64,000 nt of DNA. It comes from Chromera velia. Taxonomy: Eukaryota > Sar > Chromeraceae. Position 1 is the first letter of the stretch, and each line of letters opens with the position of its first letter. Shown one piece after another: positions 46,743 to 57,450 of this stretch. Both the position numbers and the translations under genes were made by a program. The DNA is taken from contig JAHBMJ010004705.1 of the NCBI GenBank assembly GCA_018398765.1, forward strand, positions 1 through 64,000, given 5' to 3'. The notes below the pieces were generated by a model. That model had not been told where the DNA came from and ran no database searches. It was given only the letters and a program-made list of their open reading frames with translations.

Positions 46743-47829
46743 ACCCAAATTTCCAATTATGAATGATTGATTGATTGATGCTAAACCCTAGGTGAAGTTA
46801 GAACTCCCGGATGGCGCATATATGCATGGGTCTGTTCAATTGTGCTCGCTATAAGCTAAGTGGACGACAGTTATTTGGACTTAATCTCATCAATCATTTA
46901 CTACAATATGACAAAAAATCATAAAGAGGAGAGAAGGTTGAGAGTGCAAGAGCGATGTGATGAACTTGCGAACCCCCAGATCAGAAAAGGAGGCGGATGC
47001 AAAGGATGAGTCACAACGAGTGAAGCGGTCTGATTGAATTAATGCCAACCACTGCAAGAAGCCTTGTTCAGCAGTCCATCGGGGGCAGACAGAGAGCCGA
47101 TGAATAAAATCATTTACACACCGGCAGCAGGCTTCATAGGTGCATAGCCTTCTATCAGAGCAACCAACAGGCAGCCCACCTTACTCGCCCATCGGGTTGT
47201 ATGTCAGCATGCGCAAAAAAGAAAAGATCAAGCCATCCGTAACCGACAGGGCAGAACGGGGAAGGGCAAAGACAGAAGAAATACCGGAGGACGACTTGGT
47301 GTACAGGAAAAAGACAAACATACGACGACCTCCCTGAACCTAATGTCCACTTAAAAAAAAAATATCAAGATCGTCCGCGCCTGCGGCGCGGCCAATCAAG
47401 TCTATCTAAATTTGCGGCCTAGCAAATCTCATTCAAAGAATATTAAAAAAAATTAAAAAAATAATAACGTATAAATTAGTATAAATAAATCGATATATTG
47501 CCTTTAAAATACTATTCATGCCTAGGTTTTGTACATATCATCATATATAATCATACAATATCAATATTACATCCTAGATTACATCATACATAGCTTGGTG
47601 CCAGTATATGGTCATATATAACATCTCTATTCATTTATCTTCTGAATCAGAATCAGCAAGATTGCTCAACCTGCAGATTTCACGGGCTTGCACCTGCGTT
47701 TGGTGAGCTCGCACTCTGAGACCACGCGCTTGATAAAGAGCAAGCCTCTTTTATTACTCTTGTCTCTCTGCCTCTCTCTGCTGGGCCTCACTCTCTCTAC
47801 CTCTCAGCTGTCAATGAGGGGGCATTCTT
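46743..47829. other. Repeat-rich spacer
   Basis: It contains a non-ATG frame 47140-47337 with a basic tail, then ACCTCCCTGAACCTAATGT followed by an A-run near 47340, and a GC-rich block (47377-47420) that resembles the last unit of the minisatellite at 48.7 kb. AT-rich from 47430 to 47640. It may include the 3' end of a retroelement on the plus strand. Confidence 0.4.
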
Positions 47830-48203
47830 TCAAAAAACAAAGCGTCCGGGAGAACTGACTTTCTGTTTTTTCGTTGAAGGGCCGTCGCCTTCCTCCTGCT
47901 CTTTTCCGACGGTTCTGTCTCCACCCTTCAAGTTGTCTTCATCTGGAGAATTCTCATCGTCGTTGTCACCCTCAGAACCCTCAATATCGATCAGACTGCC
48001 CTCGCTTGACTTCTGTCTGAAAGGCCGACGAGGGATCTATCGTCGGGATTCTCGGGATCGAACTTCCTCACCGACTCAGCATTCTTCACGCCGACTGCTT
48101 CTCTGAGCTTGGTGTACACCTCTTGCCGCTTGTCGGCCTTTCCGAGGGGCTTTTCTAGAGCCTTGAACATGTTCTGCAAAAAGGCGGGGTCTTCCTTCGA
48201 CAT
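47830..48203 (-). pseudogene. Degenerate ORF with one frameshift, likely element-derived
   Basis: From the ATG at 48203 the frame reads MSKEDPAFLQNMFKALEKP and stops at 47991. An adjacent frame then continues in the same style (SSEGSLIDIEGSEGDNDDEN, then GKEQEEGDGPSTKKQKV) to a stop at 47830. One base gained or lost near 48000 would reconcile them. The product would be small, helical, then acidic with a basic KKQK patch. I recognise no family; its place among repeats suggests a transposon origin. Confidence 0.4.
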
Positions 48204-48540
48204 GTTGAAGGAGTAACCCCGAGGGTGGAGTTGGGGGTCCGGGTGTTGCACGAGGAGTTTCCTGCCAGAAAGCCTTCTGCAAGTCTCAGTTTCTCTTAGA
48301 CTCCGGCAAAGCAAGATCAACCACCAACACTTTGTAGGCAATACTTCTTATGCTGTGAATCCTTCTTTTGTTGGGTTACGTTGGGTACTCTGAGAGGTAA
48401 GGTAATTGAACGAAAAGTCTGAAAGTCCGTCAATCTCGTCGATCTTTTTTTCTTCAGGGTTGTTTAGATACATTTGCACTTCGGGAGACGGGTGGACACG
48501 TATGCAGCTACGATTCTTTAGCATGCAGCTGCATGCTGCC

Positions 48541-48790
48541 TTTTAAGACACCGCCTACGCCTGTGGCACGGCCGGTCAAGACACTGCCCACGCCTGCGGC
48601 GCTGCCTTTCAAGACACCGCCCACGCCTGTGGCGCGGCCGGTCAAGACACTGCCCGCGCCTGCGGCGCTGCCTTTCAAGACACCGCCCACGCCTGTGGCG
48701 CGGCCGGTCAAGACACTGCCCACGCCTGCGGCGCTGCCTTTCAAGACACCGCCCGCGCCTGCGGCGCGGGCGTTCAAGCCTATCTAAAAA
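48541..48790 (+). repeat. 66-bp minisatellite built from two 33-bp half units
   Basis: Nearly four units, each with a GCCTGTGGCGCGGCCGGTCAAG half and a GCCTGCGGCGCTGCCTTTCAAG half. Because 66 is a multiple of three, both strands stay open: the plus strand encodes a 22-residue PFKTPPTPVARPVKTLP repeat, the minus strand a Gly/Val or Arg-rich repeat. Neither is likely to be a real gene. Confidence 0.88.
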
Positions 48791-48799
48791 TGCGGCCCC

Positions 48800-50010
48800 A
48801 CTATTCAAGTAAACATTAGGTTCAGGGAGGTACATACGACAGGAAGACGGGAAGTCGCGCTGTAGAGGGGTGAGTCTAGCAAAGAGAGGAAAGTGAGAAG
48901 AAGATTGCCCATCATCCTCAGAAGCCTTCATGCATTCCTTTGCAACTGTCTGTCTCATCTTGCCTTTGAAGAAAAGTGAGCCAGTGCCTTGTGCCCTACG
49001 ACCATTCTGCCCACGTTGGGAAGACAGAACGGGCTCGACCCTCAGCGAGCGGACAGAAATCAAGTCAGCCCAACAAAGCAGCCTGTCTATAGACCTTGTG
49101 AATTGTTGGTAGCAGTTATTCTTCTAGGCATGCAACATGGCTGCAGGAATAGTATGTGTTGTGATGGAAAGAGAGTGTCACCAGTCACTGACAGCCATGC
49201 GGGAGCAAAGAAAGGCTTTGCAGGGAAGAAGACCAAGGATGCAAAGAGAGGGCAGGCGGAGGCTGCAAGCAGACAAATGACTACACCAACAAGTAAACCG
49301 AAGCTGTAAAGCATCAAGAGCAAGCAGGTCTGCATCCCGCACTGGTAGACATTCAAGGTAGTAGAGCGCTACGGGGGTCTAGCAGGCTCTAAAGACTGTT
49401 ACCTACGCCACGTCAATACTGAGCAGGCCTATGCTCGCAATCAACCCAATTACCCCTCCCAGAGCCTGCAAAGCAGAAGCAATACGGGACTCAATTGTCT
49501 TGTTCAAGCACCCCCCTTCAAAAAAAACCTAGAAAAAAACATATCCCAGATATTTGTATTTGGATGTCTATTCAACTTCCCTCCTACCATACACGACCCT
49601 ACCTGCAGACTGCCCGAGAGCCAAGGCAGACAGACGCAAGATTTTCGTTTTCTTTAAGTTCACAGTCAATCCCTATTCCTTGCAATACCCTTCCAAAGCT
49701 CAGAACTTTTTTTACAGATCTGAGATGGAATGAGTAAGGAAACAGAGATTATCCACATACTTTAGACTGCCTAAGATGCAGTTATCAAGGAGGACAGGTT
49801 CGGGCTCTCTCTCGGGCTCCTCGTCGCTGCCCTCCCCCGTTCTGCTGTCTGACCATCCTGCTCTTTCTGCTTCTCTGTCTACAGTCCCCTCGTTTTTACT
49901 AATTGAAGACATACGGGGAAGGTCATTGATATAGATAAGAAAGAGAATGGGAGAGAGTCTCAGAGAAAGCATCACTTTGCTTTACCCCAGTGCCCTCCCG
50001 AAAACGCAAT
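48800..50010 (-). mobile_element. Dead non-LTR (LINE-type) retrotransposon, 3' half
   Basis: On the minus strand the frame near 49975 reads LSPILFLIYINDLPR, a hallmark of the reverse transcriptase palm. A Glu/Asp-rich stretch follows, then LKYVDNLCFL (YVDN in place of the usual FADD/YADD). After a stop come GLTVNLKKTKILR and ALQALGGVIGLIASIGLLS in the order expected of LINE polymerases. Several stops and a changed catalytic Asp show it is inactive. The 3' end is probably near 48830 (YLPEPNVYL). Confidence 0.72.
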
Positions 50011-51334
50011 TTATGAAAAAGCTGTTATATAATGTTCTAAATTACCTAATTAGATTTTAGAAGCCCCAAACTTCTAGAAACACGTCTTATTTTGACTAGA
50101 TAACATGTTTCTATCAGTCAAAAAATGTATCCCGTTTTGTGGAAATGGGGTGAAATGGGCCCTAATTTGCCTCTATTCACCCCATTTATACCCAATTTCA
50201 TAGGGTTAGCTTCCCTGCAATTAGTTTAGATCATAGAACATTATAAAATTAAAATATGCAAAGTGGGTCAGCCAAGCTCAGCCAATTAACCTTCTGAGCT
50301 CTGACCAACCTATTATGTATGTTTCCCATAATCTAGCCCATAATATACATATGTCATGCAAGCTCTGTTCATGGTTCATATCTTCCTATCTAAATTAGGA
50401 AAAATAGTTCAACACGCTATATAACCGGCTTACAATTGGTGTTTACATTAGTTCACGTGTATCAGGTGTAATCAGGTGTTGGTGTGAGGCATGTACAGGT
50501 AATGATATTTAAGACAAGACTGTCTGACAAGTTTGCACGTGCGTGTAGGTTTACATATAAAATTATGTATAAATCAAATATCAAACTAGATGCACCGTTT
50601 ACAATATAAAAACGTAGTTTCTATGGCTGTTCCCTAGTGCATCTGATTCACTGCCGCTGTCAGAGTGTTTTTGTGTTGCCGTCTCGTTTTTTTTTATCAG
50701 CCCTTAATTCTTTAAATTCCGGCAAATTAACCGTTGCTATGCATGGGCGGCGCGGCGCGGGCCCGCGCGCTGCATGGGCGGGCGCCGCCACAGTCTGCCC
50801 ACAGACATGCATGCATGCATCATCATGCATCCTTTTCCACCTGCATGCATGCATGCATGCATGGTGGAAAATTATAGTTCGATCATCACCTGGTGATCTA
50901 TCAGGGATAATTTCAGTGATCTATTGTCGTCAATTTGTCGATCGAATCATCCCGTCTTGCGCATGCACTGCCATGCACAGACCGAAAAGGTGCTCTATAT
51001 ACATCGCTATCATCGAGCCCTAGATAACGATTCAAGTTGATCGCCAGCAAGTCTTCGTTCTGACGTGTTGCTTGTTTAATGTCCTTCGTTTAACAACAAG
51101 AGCACGAGCGCCAACACACAGAACGCCAGATCAGAAGACCGTCGAGTGTGTCAGGGCCCGGGATTTCTGTCTTTCACTGTGTTCTAGAGAGAAAGGATCG
51201 GGATCTGCTCAACGCTTTGCTCTCACCTCTGTTGTTTCAACTACGTAGGCACTTTCTGTGCAACGTCGGTGTCACAAGGGTTGCACGTTGGGATCATCAA
51301 CCTTTTTTTTTTTGCTTCTTAGGTGCGACAGTGA
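50011..51334. promoter_or_regulatory. Spacer upstream of the 51.3-kb gene
   Basis: AT-rich to about 50640. Then a GC-rich block (50747-50800) is followed by TGCATGCA palindromes at 50808-50815 and 50842-50857. A block near 50140-50210 matches the CCCCATTT repeat of 46 kb. The right part is probably the promoter of the next gene. No coding sequence is supported. Confidence 0.45.
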
Positions 51335-54118
51335 ATGCTTGATTACGGAGGGTGCGGGAGCTCGGTCCCTCTCGTGGTCGACCTTCTCCGTGTAACGTAA
51401 GTCAGCTCTGATGTGTCTTTTCCTGCTTGGTGTGTTGTGCGTGTCTGTTTGTGTTCTTTGTGTTGTTTCTGAAGAGGTGTTGCATGAGTTGTTTGTGAAT
51501 GTGTGCAGATATGCGTACGTGCAAAAGAGAAAGGACGTGTGACTGTGGGTGCATGTTGCCAGCTTTCCCACATCCTGTCCCTATTTCCTTCACTCTTCTG
51601 ACTTTGGGCCTCTCGCACCGTGTCTGTCTTTTTGTTTCTCTGTCTGTGAGTTTGTGTGTTACTCCATCCGTCTATCTGCAAGTCTGATTACATGTCGGTC
51701 TCTCAGTCTGCATACCAAATGATCAAGGAAGGATCTCTATCCACATGTGGTGGTCCTCCATGGAGGACCAGGAGAGAGAGAACACAGTACAGTCGAAGGA
51801 ATTAAAGCAGTGACGATGCAACAGAAAAGACACATCCAAAGATCACAACGCGTGTGTGAGCCTTTTTGCTCCTCTACTTCACCATGATGCTCTTGATCGT
51901 TTCCTTTGAATTCCTTTGCCTCCCCTTTCTCCTTGTCGCAGGACGACTGAAGACTTCCTTGGGCCGTCGGTGCCCATAGATAACACAGCTCAGTCTCATA
52001 GATAACACAGCTCAGTCTCCCCCTCCTTTCGCAAGAAAGCTGCAGCAACCGCCCGTCGAGGTTTCCTCCTCCGGTCTGCATCTACCTGTGGTCTTCGAAA
52101 AAATTGACGAGGAGACGGAAACTCAGAGAGTGCCTCGGCGGTCCGAAAACGTGACACAGTACTTCTTCCTCATCAAAGAGATGTCGACTTGCGACACGCA
52201 CTCCATTCCCTCCACCGCCCCGTCCTCTCCCCTCATAGGAGCCGCAGCAACAGAGCACAAAGAGCCGACAACCACCCTCCCTGAGATGCCCGCATCAACC
52301 CCGTCCCAGATGACCATATTGGATACACAGAGGGAGTTTCCTGTGAATTCAAATTCACCCATCTGTATCGAGGAGGCACCGGAAGAGATTGGCAGCGCGT
52401 CTCCAGGAGAAGAGAGAGACGCCGACAGATTGGAGGTCCGAGTCGATGATGCGGACTCTGAGAAAAGGGCACAGTCACTAGAGACGGGCGAGTTGAAACT
52501 CGTTCCCCCAGCTGCTGCCGAGAGAGAATTCAGAAAACTGATAAATGAAGGAAGACGGGGGGATGTAATTGTTCTTGTTTGTTCAGGAGGGTTGATTGCG
52601 TCAGGAGGCGCAGGCTTGGTGGGCCTCGGTCTCCCTTGTCTCTCTGTCTCCATTTGTCTCTCAGTAGCCTGTCTGTTTGGGCTTCTATGTGTTTCGAGAG
52701 CGTCCGGTAGGGGGACGAGGAGAGCCGAACTCGAGTGGGGATTTGATGGAGACTTGGAATGCGGGCTGGGGAGACAGGAGAGACGGGAGATATGGTGGGA
52801 GAGGGGTGTTGAAGAGCTGAAAGGGCTTCTGGGTCAGGAGAGACGCGTCTGGGCAATCTTTGCCCCTTTCATTCTTTTCGCCCTCCTTCTCCTTTGATGG
52901 GAATTGAGAGTCCCTTCTTCCATCATAGGGAGATTTGAAGACTTCATCCGGTATGGTCTCGGTGTGCGTCTCCGCTATATGCCTCTCGAGGGACCCCCCG
53001 AACTCCCCCGCTGGGACATCTTCCCGAAACAAACAGACGCGGAGAGACAGACACGATTCCTGTCAAAACAGGAGACAGGGAATTTCTCTGAAGCGTCTTC
53101 CGACAATCATTCTGCCGTTTTGCGTTTGTTGGTCGTCTTGGTTTCTTTGTGGGTTGGGGTTGGTCTTCTTTGGTTGTTGCTGCATTTCTGTAGAAAGAGA
53201 CAGCGTGCGTCTGCCCCCCCCGTCCTCCCCTCAGTCCCTTTTCAGCACTGCAGGCAACACCCCCTCCATTTCCACTCCTCCCCTCTCCCTCTTGTGGTGG
53301 GAGATGAAGGGGTGGAATCCGTCCCTGAACAGGAGCAGAGAGAAGAGGAAGAAGTGAGAGAGAACACAGAGGAACACCAAGACATCGAGAGGGGAGAAAT
53401 GAAAGAAAATACTAGGGAAGAAGAAGAAGAAGAAGAAGAAGAGAAGAGCAGCTCCTCTCTTCCCCCCAGCCCTCCCCTCAGATGTTTTCTCCCTGCTCCC
53501 CCTTTGGAAATCTTCCTTCCCCCTCCCCTGCCCTTGACTGCTCAGTCAGAAGATGCCACCCAAACAGTCCGTCGCCAATGGAGTGTGGCACCAGAGCACA
53601 AAGAGGAGGCACCAGGGGGGCTGTATGAGGAATGCTTCGTCCCCACCTTCTCCCACTCTGTTCAAGGAGACGCCAGACCTGCTGCGTGTCTCATTTCCCA
53701 AACAATCGAAGAAGAGGCAGCATGGGAGGATTGGGTGTCCAGGGGAAGGGAGTGGGAAGAAGCACAAAAAGAGGCAAAGGAGGCATTGAAGAAAGAAAAA
53801 AGGGCGGTAGAGGCGGGGAGGGACAACGCTCCTGACCTGAGAAGGGAGGTGATTCATGCCGTCAGGAGGGCAAACAGCATGAAACCCTGGGGCCTTGAGC
53901 CACGTCCGAGCTCGGAGGTTGAGCCTGTGGTGTTGACGGCAGAGAGGGTCGGAGAGGCAGAGACAGAGGGAAGGGAAGAGGAGACACCAGAGAGCCCTGA
54001 TGTGTTCGATTGGGTGGCAAGGGGGGTTGAGGAGACACGTCAGACAGTGGCAGGTGCCGTTGCAATTGCTCGAAGCTTTCTCCTGTGGCGATGGGATAGG
54101 GAGGGAGTGGGTTGGTAG
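51335..54118 (+). CDS. Predicted membrane protein, frame broken by a 22-bp duplication
   Basis: Exons: 51335-51396 (MLDYGGCGSSVPLVVDLL, donor GTAAGT), 51942-52832 and 52929-54118; phases 2 and 1 agree at both junctions. In exon 2 the frame is lost because a 22-bp unit is repeated (51975-51996 and 51997-52018). With one unit the reading is continuous: GPSVPIDNTAQS then PPPFARKLQQPP. Downstream are two hydrophobic stretches, GLIASGGAGLVGLGLPCLSV onward, and LRLLVVLVSLWVGVGLLWLL in exon 3. An acidic (poly-Glu) and Pro-rich cytoplasmic region follows, then a charged helical C-terminus. About 700 residues if the frame is intact. I recognise no family. The break may be a real null allele or an assembly artefact. 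If exon 2 is not spliced at 52832, it stops at 52897. Confidence 0.6.
51975..52018 (+). repeat. 22-bp tandem duplication causing a frameshift
   Basis: Two identical 22-bp copies in direct contact (CATAGATAACACAGCTCAGT plus CT). Not a multiple of three and lacking GT-AG limits, so it is neither a neutral insertion nor a mini-intron. Confidence 0.9.
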
Positions 54119-55598
54119 GGTGATCCTTTTGACTCTCTTCCTGCCTCTAGTGGGTTTGTTTGACGCTGTGCAAGGAGAAGATGGTCTTGCTGAGGGGCTC
54201 ATCGACACAAAAGGGAGACGGGATGCATAATGATGGTTGGATTGCAGCTAGAGAGTGCAATTGGGAGCTAGACGAGGCAGATTCAAGAGAAGCTTAGGAG
54301 GGCTTTCGCCTCTTCTCAGGTGAGTAATGAGGAGGTTTCTCAGTAGTTCTGTGCTGCCTTCAGTCAAAGTTCCCCACAAGGAGCGGGCGAGGGTATGGGA
54401 GGGAGATTTTGCACATTTTCTGTCTCTGAATGAAGGTCCTGAAGAGACAGCTTCGACTCGATGCGCGTTGATGGCGATGGTTGGGGAGTGGGACGGGAGA
54501 GGCCTTGAAGGGGGGATGGAGGGGTCTTTTGGTCTGTCTTGTGCTTTCTGTCCCTTCTGTCAGCGGCTGTAGGGCGGTGTTCTTTCCGTCCACGTGAAGG
54601 GTTTAGGGGGGGGCACGCCAGCAGTCACTTCGTGCGTTCGTGCGGGAAGAAAAGAATGAGAGAAGAGAGGGGCAGTTCACCTGACTTGAATGAGTGAAGA
54701 ACTGCGCTGTACATGAGAAGGTGTGTTTCCTGCCCTGAATGTTCGGGGTGATCCGGCCGTCTCCTGGTTGACTGCATGATCGATTGAGGAGATGTGCATG
54801 GCCGTCTCCTTGTTGGAGGGCGGAAAGGAGTGCATGGAAACTCTGGGTACATGTGTTCTGCACGTCGAGGGATTCGAAGGTGGTTCGGTGGTTTTTGTGA
54901 CATGAGGGAAAGGTTGGAATGGGGAGAAGCCAAGGGGTGAGAGGGAAGAAGCAAGAACAATCGCTGACTGACTGTATGAATCTCTGTGAGGGCGAGGAAA
55001 TCTCCCCTTGAAGGGTGGGTCTTTCCAAGATTTTCCAAGTGACTGTATTTGGAGGCAGTGGCCTGACTTGGGCGCACAGTCGTTGCAAAATTGACGAATC
55101 CGTCTGTCTCTCTGATTCAACCAGAACTTGTTTGCGGGATCGGTAGGGGTCAGGGCTTGGTTTGTATGCCGCCTCCTTTGTGAGGCGATGCGGTTGAATG
55201 AAAACAAAGAGAGGCAAGGGGGGGGGGAAGGGCGTCAGTTTTCATACAATGAGAGGTGGGCGGCGTTGCTCTCACAAAGCTTTCATTAGAGGGCTGCGCG
55301 TATGCGAAATGTTTCTGTGGCAGATGGAGAGGGCATCGCAGCATGACTCAAAAACGGGTTAGGGGGGAGGGGAAGACGGAAGACTGAGGGAGGGAAAGGA
55401 GCCAGAGTGGGAGGCCAATCGGGAGGACGGAGAATGAAAACGGGCCTCTTTGACTCCACTCAATCTGCCTTACTGGCAGTTTCAATTATGGTCGATACTC
55501 TACTTTCCTCTGGAAATCTTACAAAGGAGGGCGATTCACGGAATCTGCGCCCACTGGGGAGATCTCTCAACGAGACGAGAGGCTTCCCCACGCCCTCA
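54119..55598. other. Downstream and intergenic region, no gene assigned
   Basis: Fairly GC-rich with frames on both strands (for example minus 55217-54603), but these are Ser/His/Pro-rich, mutually overlapping, and show no splice-compatible structure or motif. Confidence 0.45.
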
Positions 55599-55686
55599 CC
55601 ATTGCAACACTCGGGTGAATCCATTGCAACACTCGGGTGAATCCATTGCAACACTCGGGTGAATCCATTGCAACACTCGGGTGAAT
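55599..55686 (+). repeat. Four perfect 22-bp tandem units
   Basis: CCATTGCAACACTCGGGTGA plus AT repeated four times without mismatch, which implies a recent expansion. Confidence 0.95.
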
Positions 55687-57450
55687 CCAAATGAATCTCG
55701 GGGGTGCGGGGGAGAGAAGCCAATGGAGACAAGAAACAGCCTTTAATTCAACGATGAAGGCATTTGAAGAGTGTCGATGTAGCAGGAATGTAGAGATGGA
55801 GGGAGGGTCATGAGACACTTGATTGATCGAGGCAAATACTGGTTGGTCACAATGACTTGTCTTGTGGTGGGATGTATGCTGTGGGTTTGATTTCCGTGCA
55901 CTCATTGATCCGTCCTTCCTGCGTTTGGCGGTGTGCGGCGTCTTTTTGCCCTCCTCCTTGTCAGTCGTTTGCTTCTTTTTCACTTTCACTTTGATTTGCA
56001 CATGAATGGACGAACTCTTCTCTTCGCACGTCCGCTTTGCTGAACCGCTTTCCGTTCTCTCCTGCATCGTCCCTCTACCCTGCTGCTGATGCTGTTGCGT
56101 GCAGAGGAAAAGGCAGGGAGAGCAAGTGATGCCCTTCAACCGCTTCTGTAGAGAATCTCAACCGCGTGCGCAGCCTGCCGGAGTCTCACATATCGAGGAG
56201 TGATTGCAATGGGGCAACGCTTCTGGTGGATGCTTCTACAGTCGTTACCCTATAGCTATTGCTGTACAAACCAAAAGTACCGGTGTTGGTAGCACGGAGA
56301 TCTGGGAGTGGACCTACGCACATCCACGCACTTCATCCCCCTTATCCTTCAATCAGTGCCTGCACGGGTCAGGATTCCTTCATGATCTTTCTTGGGCCCT
56401 TTTCCTTTCTGACGCATGCAGTTCATCTCATCTCCTAGGTGATTGAGAAGATGTGGACAGGAAGAGCGAATCCCTCCAATGTTTTTCTGAGAGAAGGATA
56501 GAAAGGCTCAATCAATCCAAGCTTTCGTTGGGAAACGCAGAACAAGCTGGTGGGTCATACAGTTGGATGTGTGGATTCGAATCTGCTCGAGCCAGATGGG
56601 GTTGTGCACAACTGTTTGAATTCTCCCTTGCTTGCACGTTGTCCCTCAGGCTGAAGTTAGTCTCTCTCTCTATGTGTTTTTCCCTTAATTCTTGTCGCGT
56701 CTGTCATGTTTGTGGGCAAAAGTGACTATGCACCTGGAGCCTGTCTCTGAAGTGTTGTTTTGATTCCTTCATGATCGTTCTTGGGGGTTTCGCTTTCTCC
56801 CTTCACCCGTCTTTGATTCTTCTTCTGGTGCCGTTTGCAGAGGGAGCTACCATTCAGTGGGGGCGCGTGGCGCTGTCTGGAGACTGTCGGGTCAAACAGA
56901 GGGCCGGCGGGCCTTTGTGGAAGCCTCCAACGAAGTGCGCACATGCAAGAGGAGGCGCAGACGGGGGGGGGGACTGGAGGGACCTCTTCTTGTTCTTCGC
57001 GTCTTTTATTTCAAGCGGTCGGTCATCTGTCAGACGGAGAAGATCCGAAATGAAGCTTTGTGGGTGAATTGCCTATTGTGTCCCTCTTTCAGCCGTTTCC
57101 CTCGTCTCTCTCACTCTCGAAGGAAGGTGAGAGCACTTGGATTCACGGAGGAGAAGAGATAAACGAACGAACGAACGAACGAACGAACAGAGAGACGGTA
57201 CAGGCAAACAAGGACCACACACTCAAGAAAGAAGGAAGAAAGGAATGTTGTGTTTTGAAAGGAATCCTGCGGCGCTATTCCTCTTTGTAGGAAACGTGCA
57301 AAACGAATCTTGGCCTGCCTGCAAAAGGGGACTCGATCATCACTCATTTTGTTTCTGTCGTTCATTTTGCAGGAGAGAGAGAGCAACAGGAGAGATGGTG
57401 TTGAAGGTCCACGATCTCAACCAGCCTGAAAGACCCAGACCAGACTTGTA
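55687..57450 (+). other. Unresolved region with possible exons
   Basis: A plus-strand exon-like block at 56839-57124 lies between a TTTGCAG acceptor and a GTGAGA donor and reads AVWRLSGQTEGRRAFVEAS, then a poly-Arg run and VFYFKRSVICQTEKIRNEAL. A second block after TTTTGCAG at 57373 ends at TAG 57451. I could not join them in one consistent frame or find a start. A (CGAA)n array lies at 57165-57187. Confidence 0.3.

Noticed and set aside
48518-49063. Minus-strand ORF with Arg/Gly repeats
   Set aside because: The repeat part is the 66-bp minisatellite read in another frame, and the rest is the tail of the dead LINE.
54603-55217. Minus-strand ORF of about 200 codons
   Set aside because: Ser/His/Pro-rich and overlapped by two other open frames on the same strand; no motif and no start or splice context.
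55599-55686. CRISPR-like array
   Set aside because: Units are directly adjacent with no spacers, and the DNA is eukaryotic nuclear.
55567-56139. Minus-strand ORF of 190 codons
   Set aside because: It runs through the 22-bp tandem array, and its composition changes abruptly; no motif seen.
56540-56600. tRNA B-box-like GGATTCGAATCTG
   Set aside because: No matching A box or acceptor stem at the right distance, so no tRNA gene is supported.
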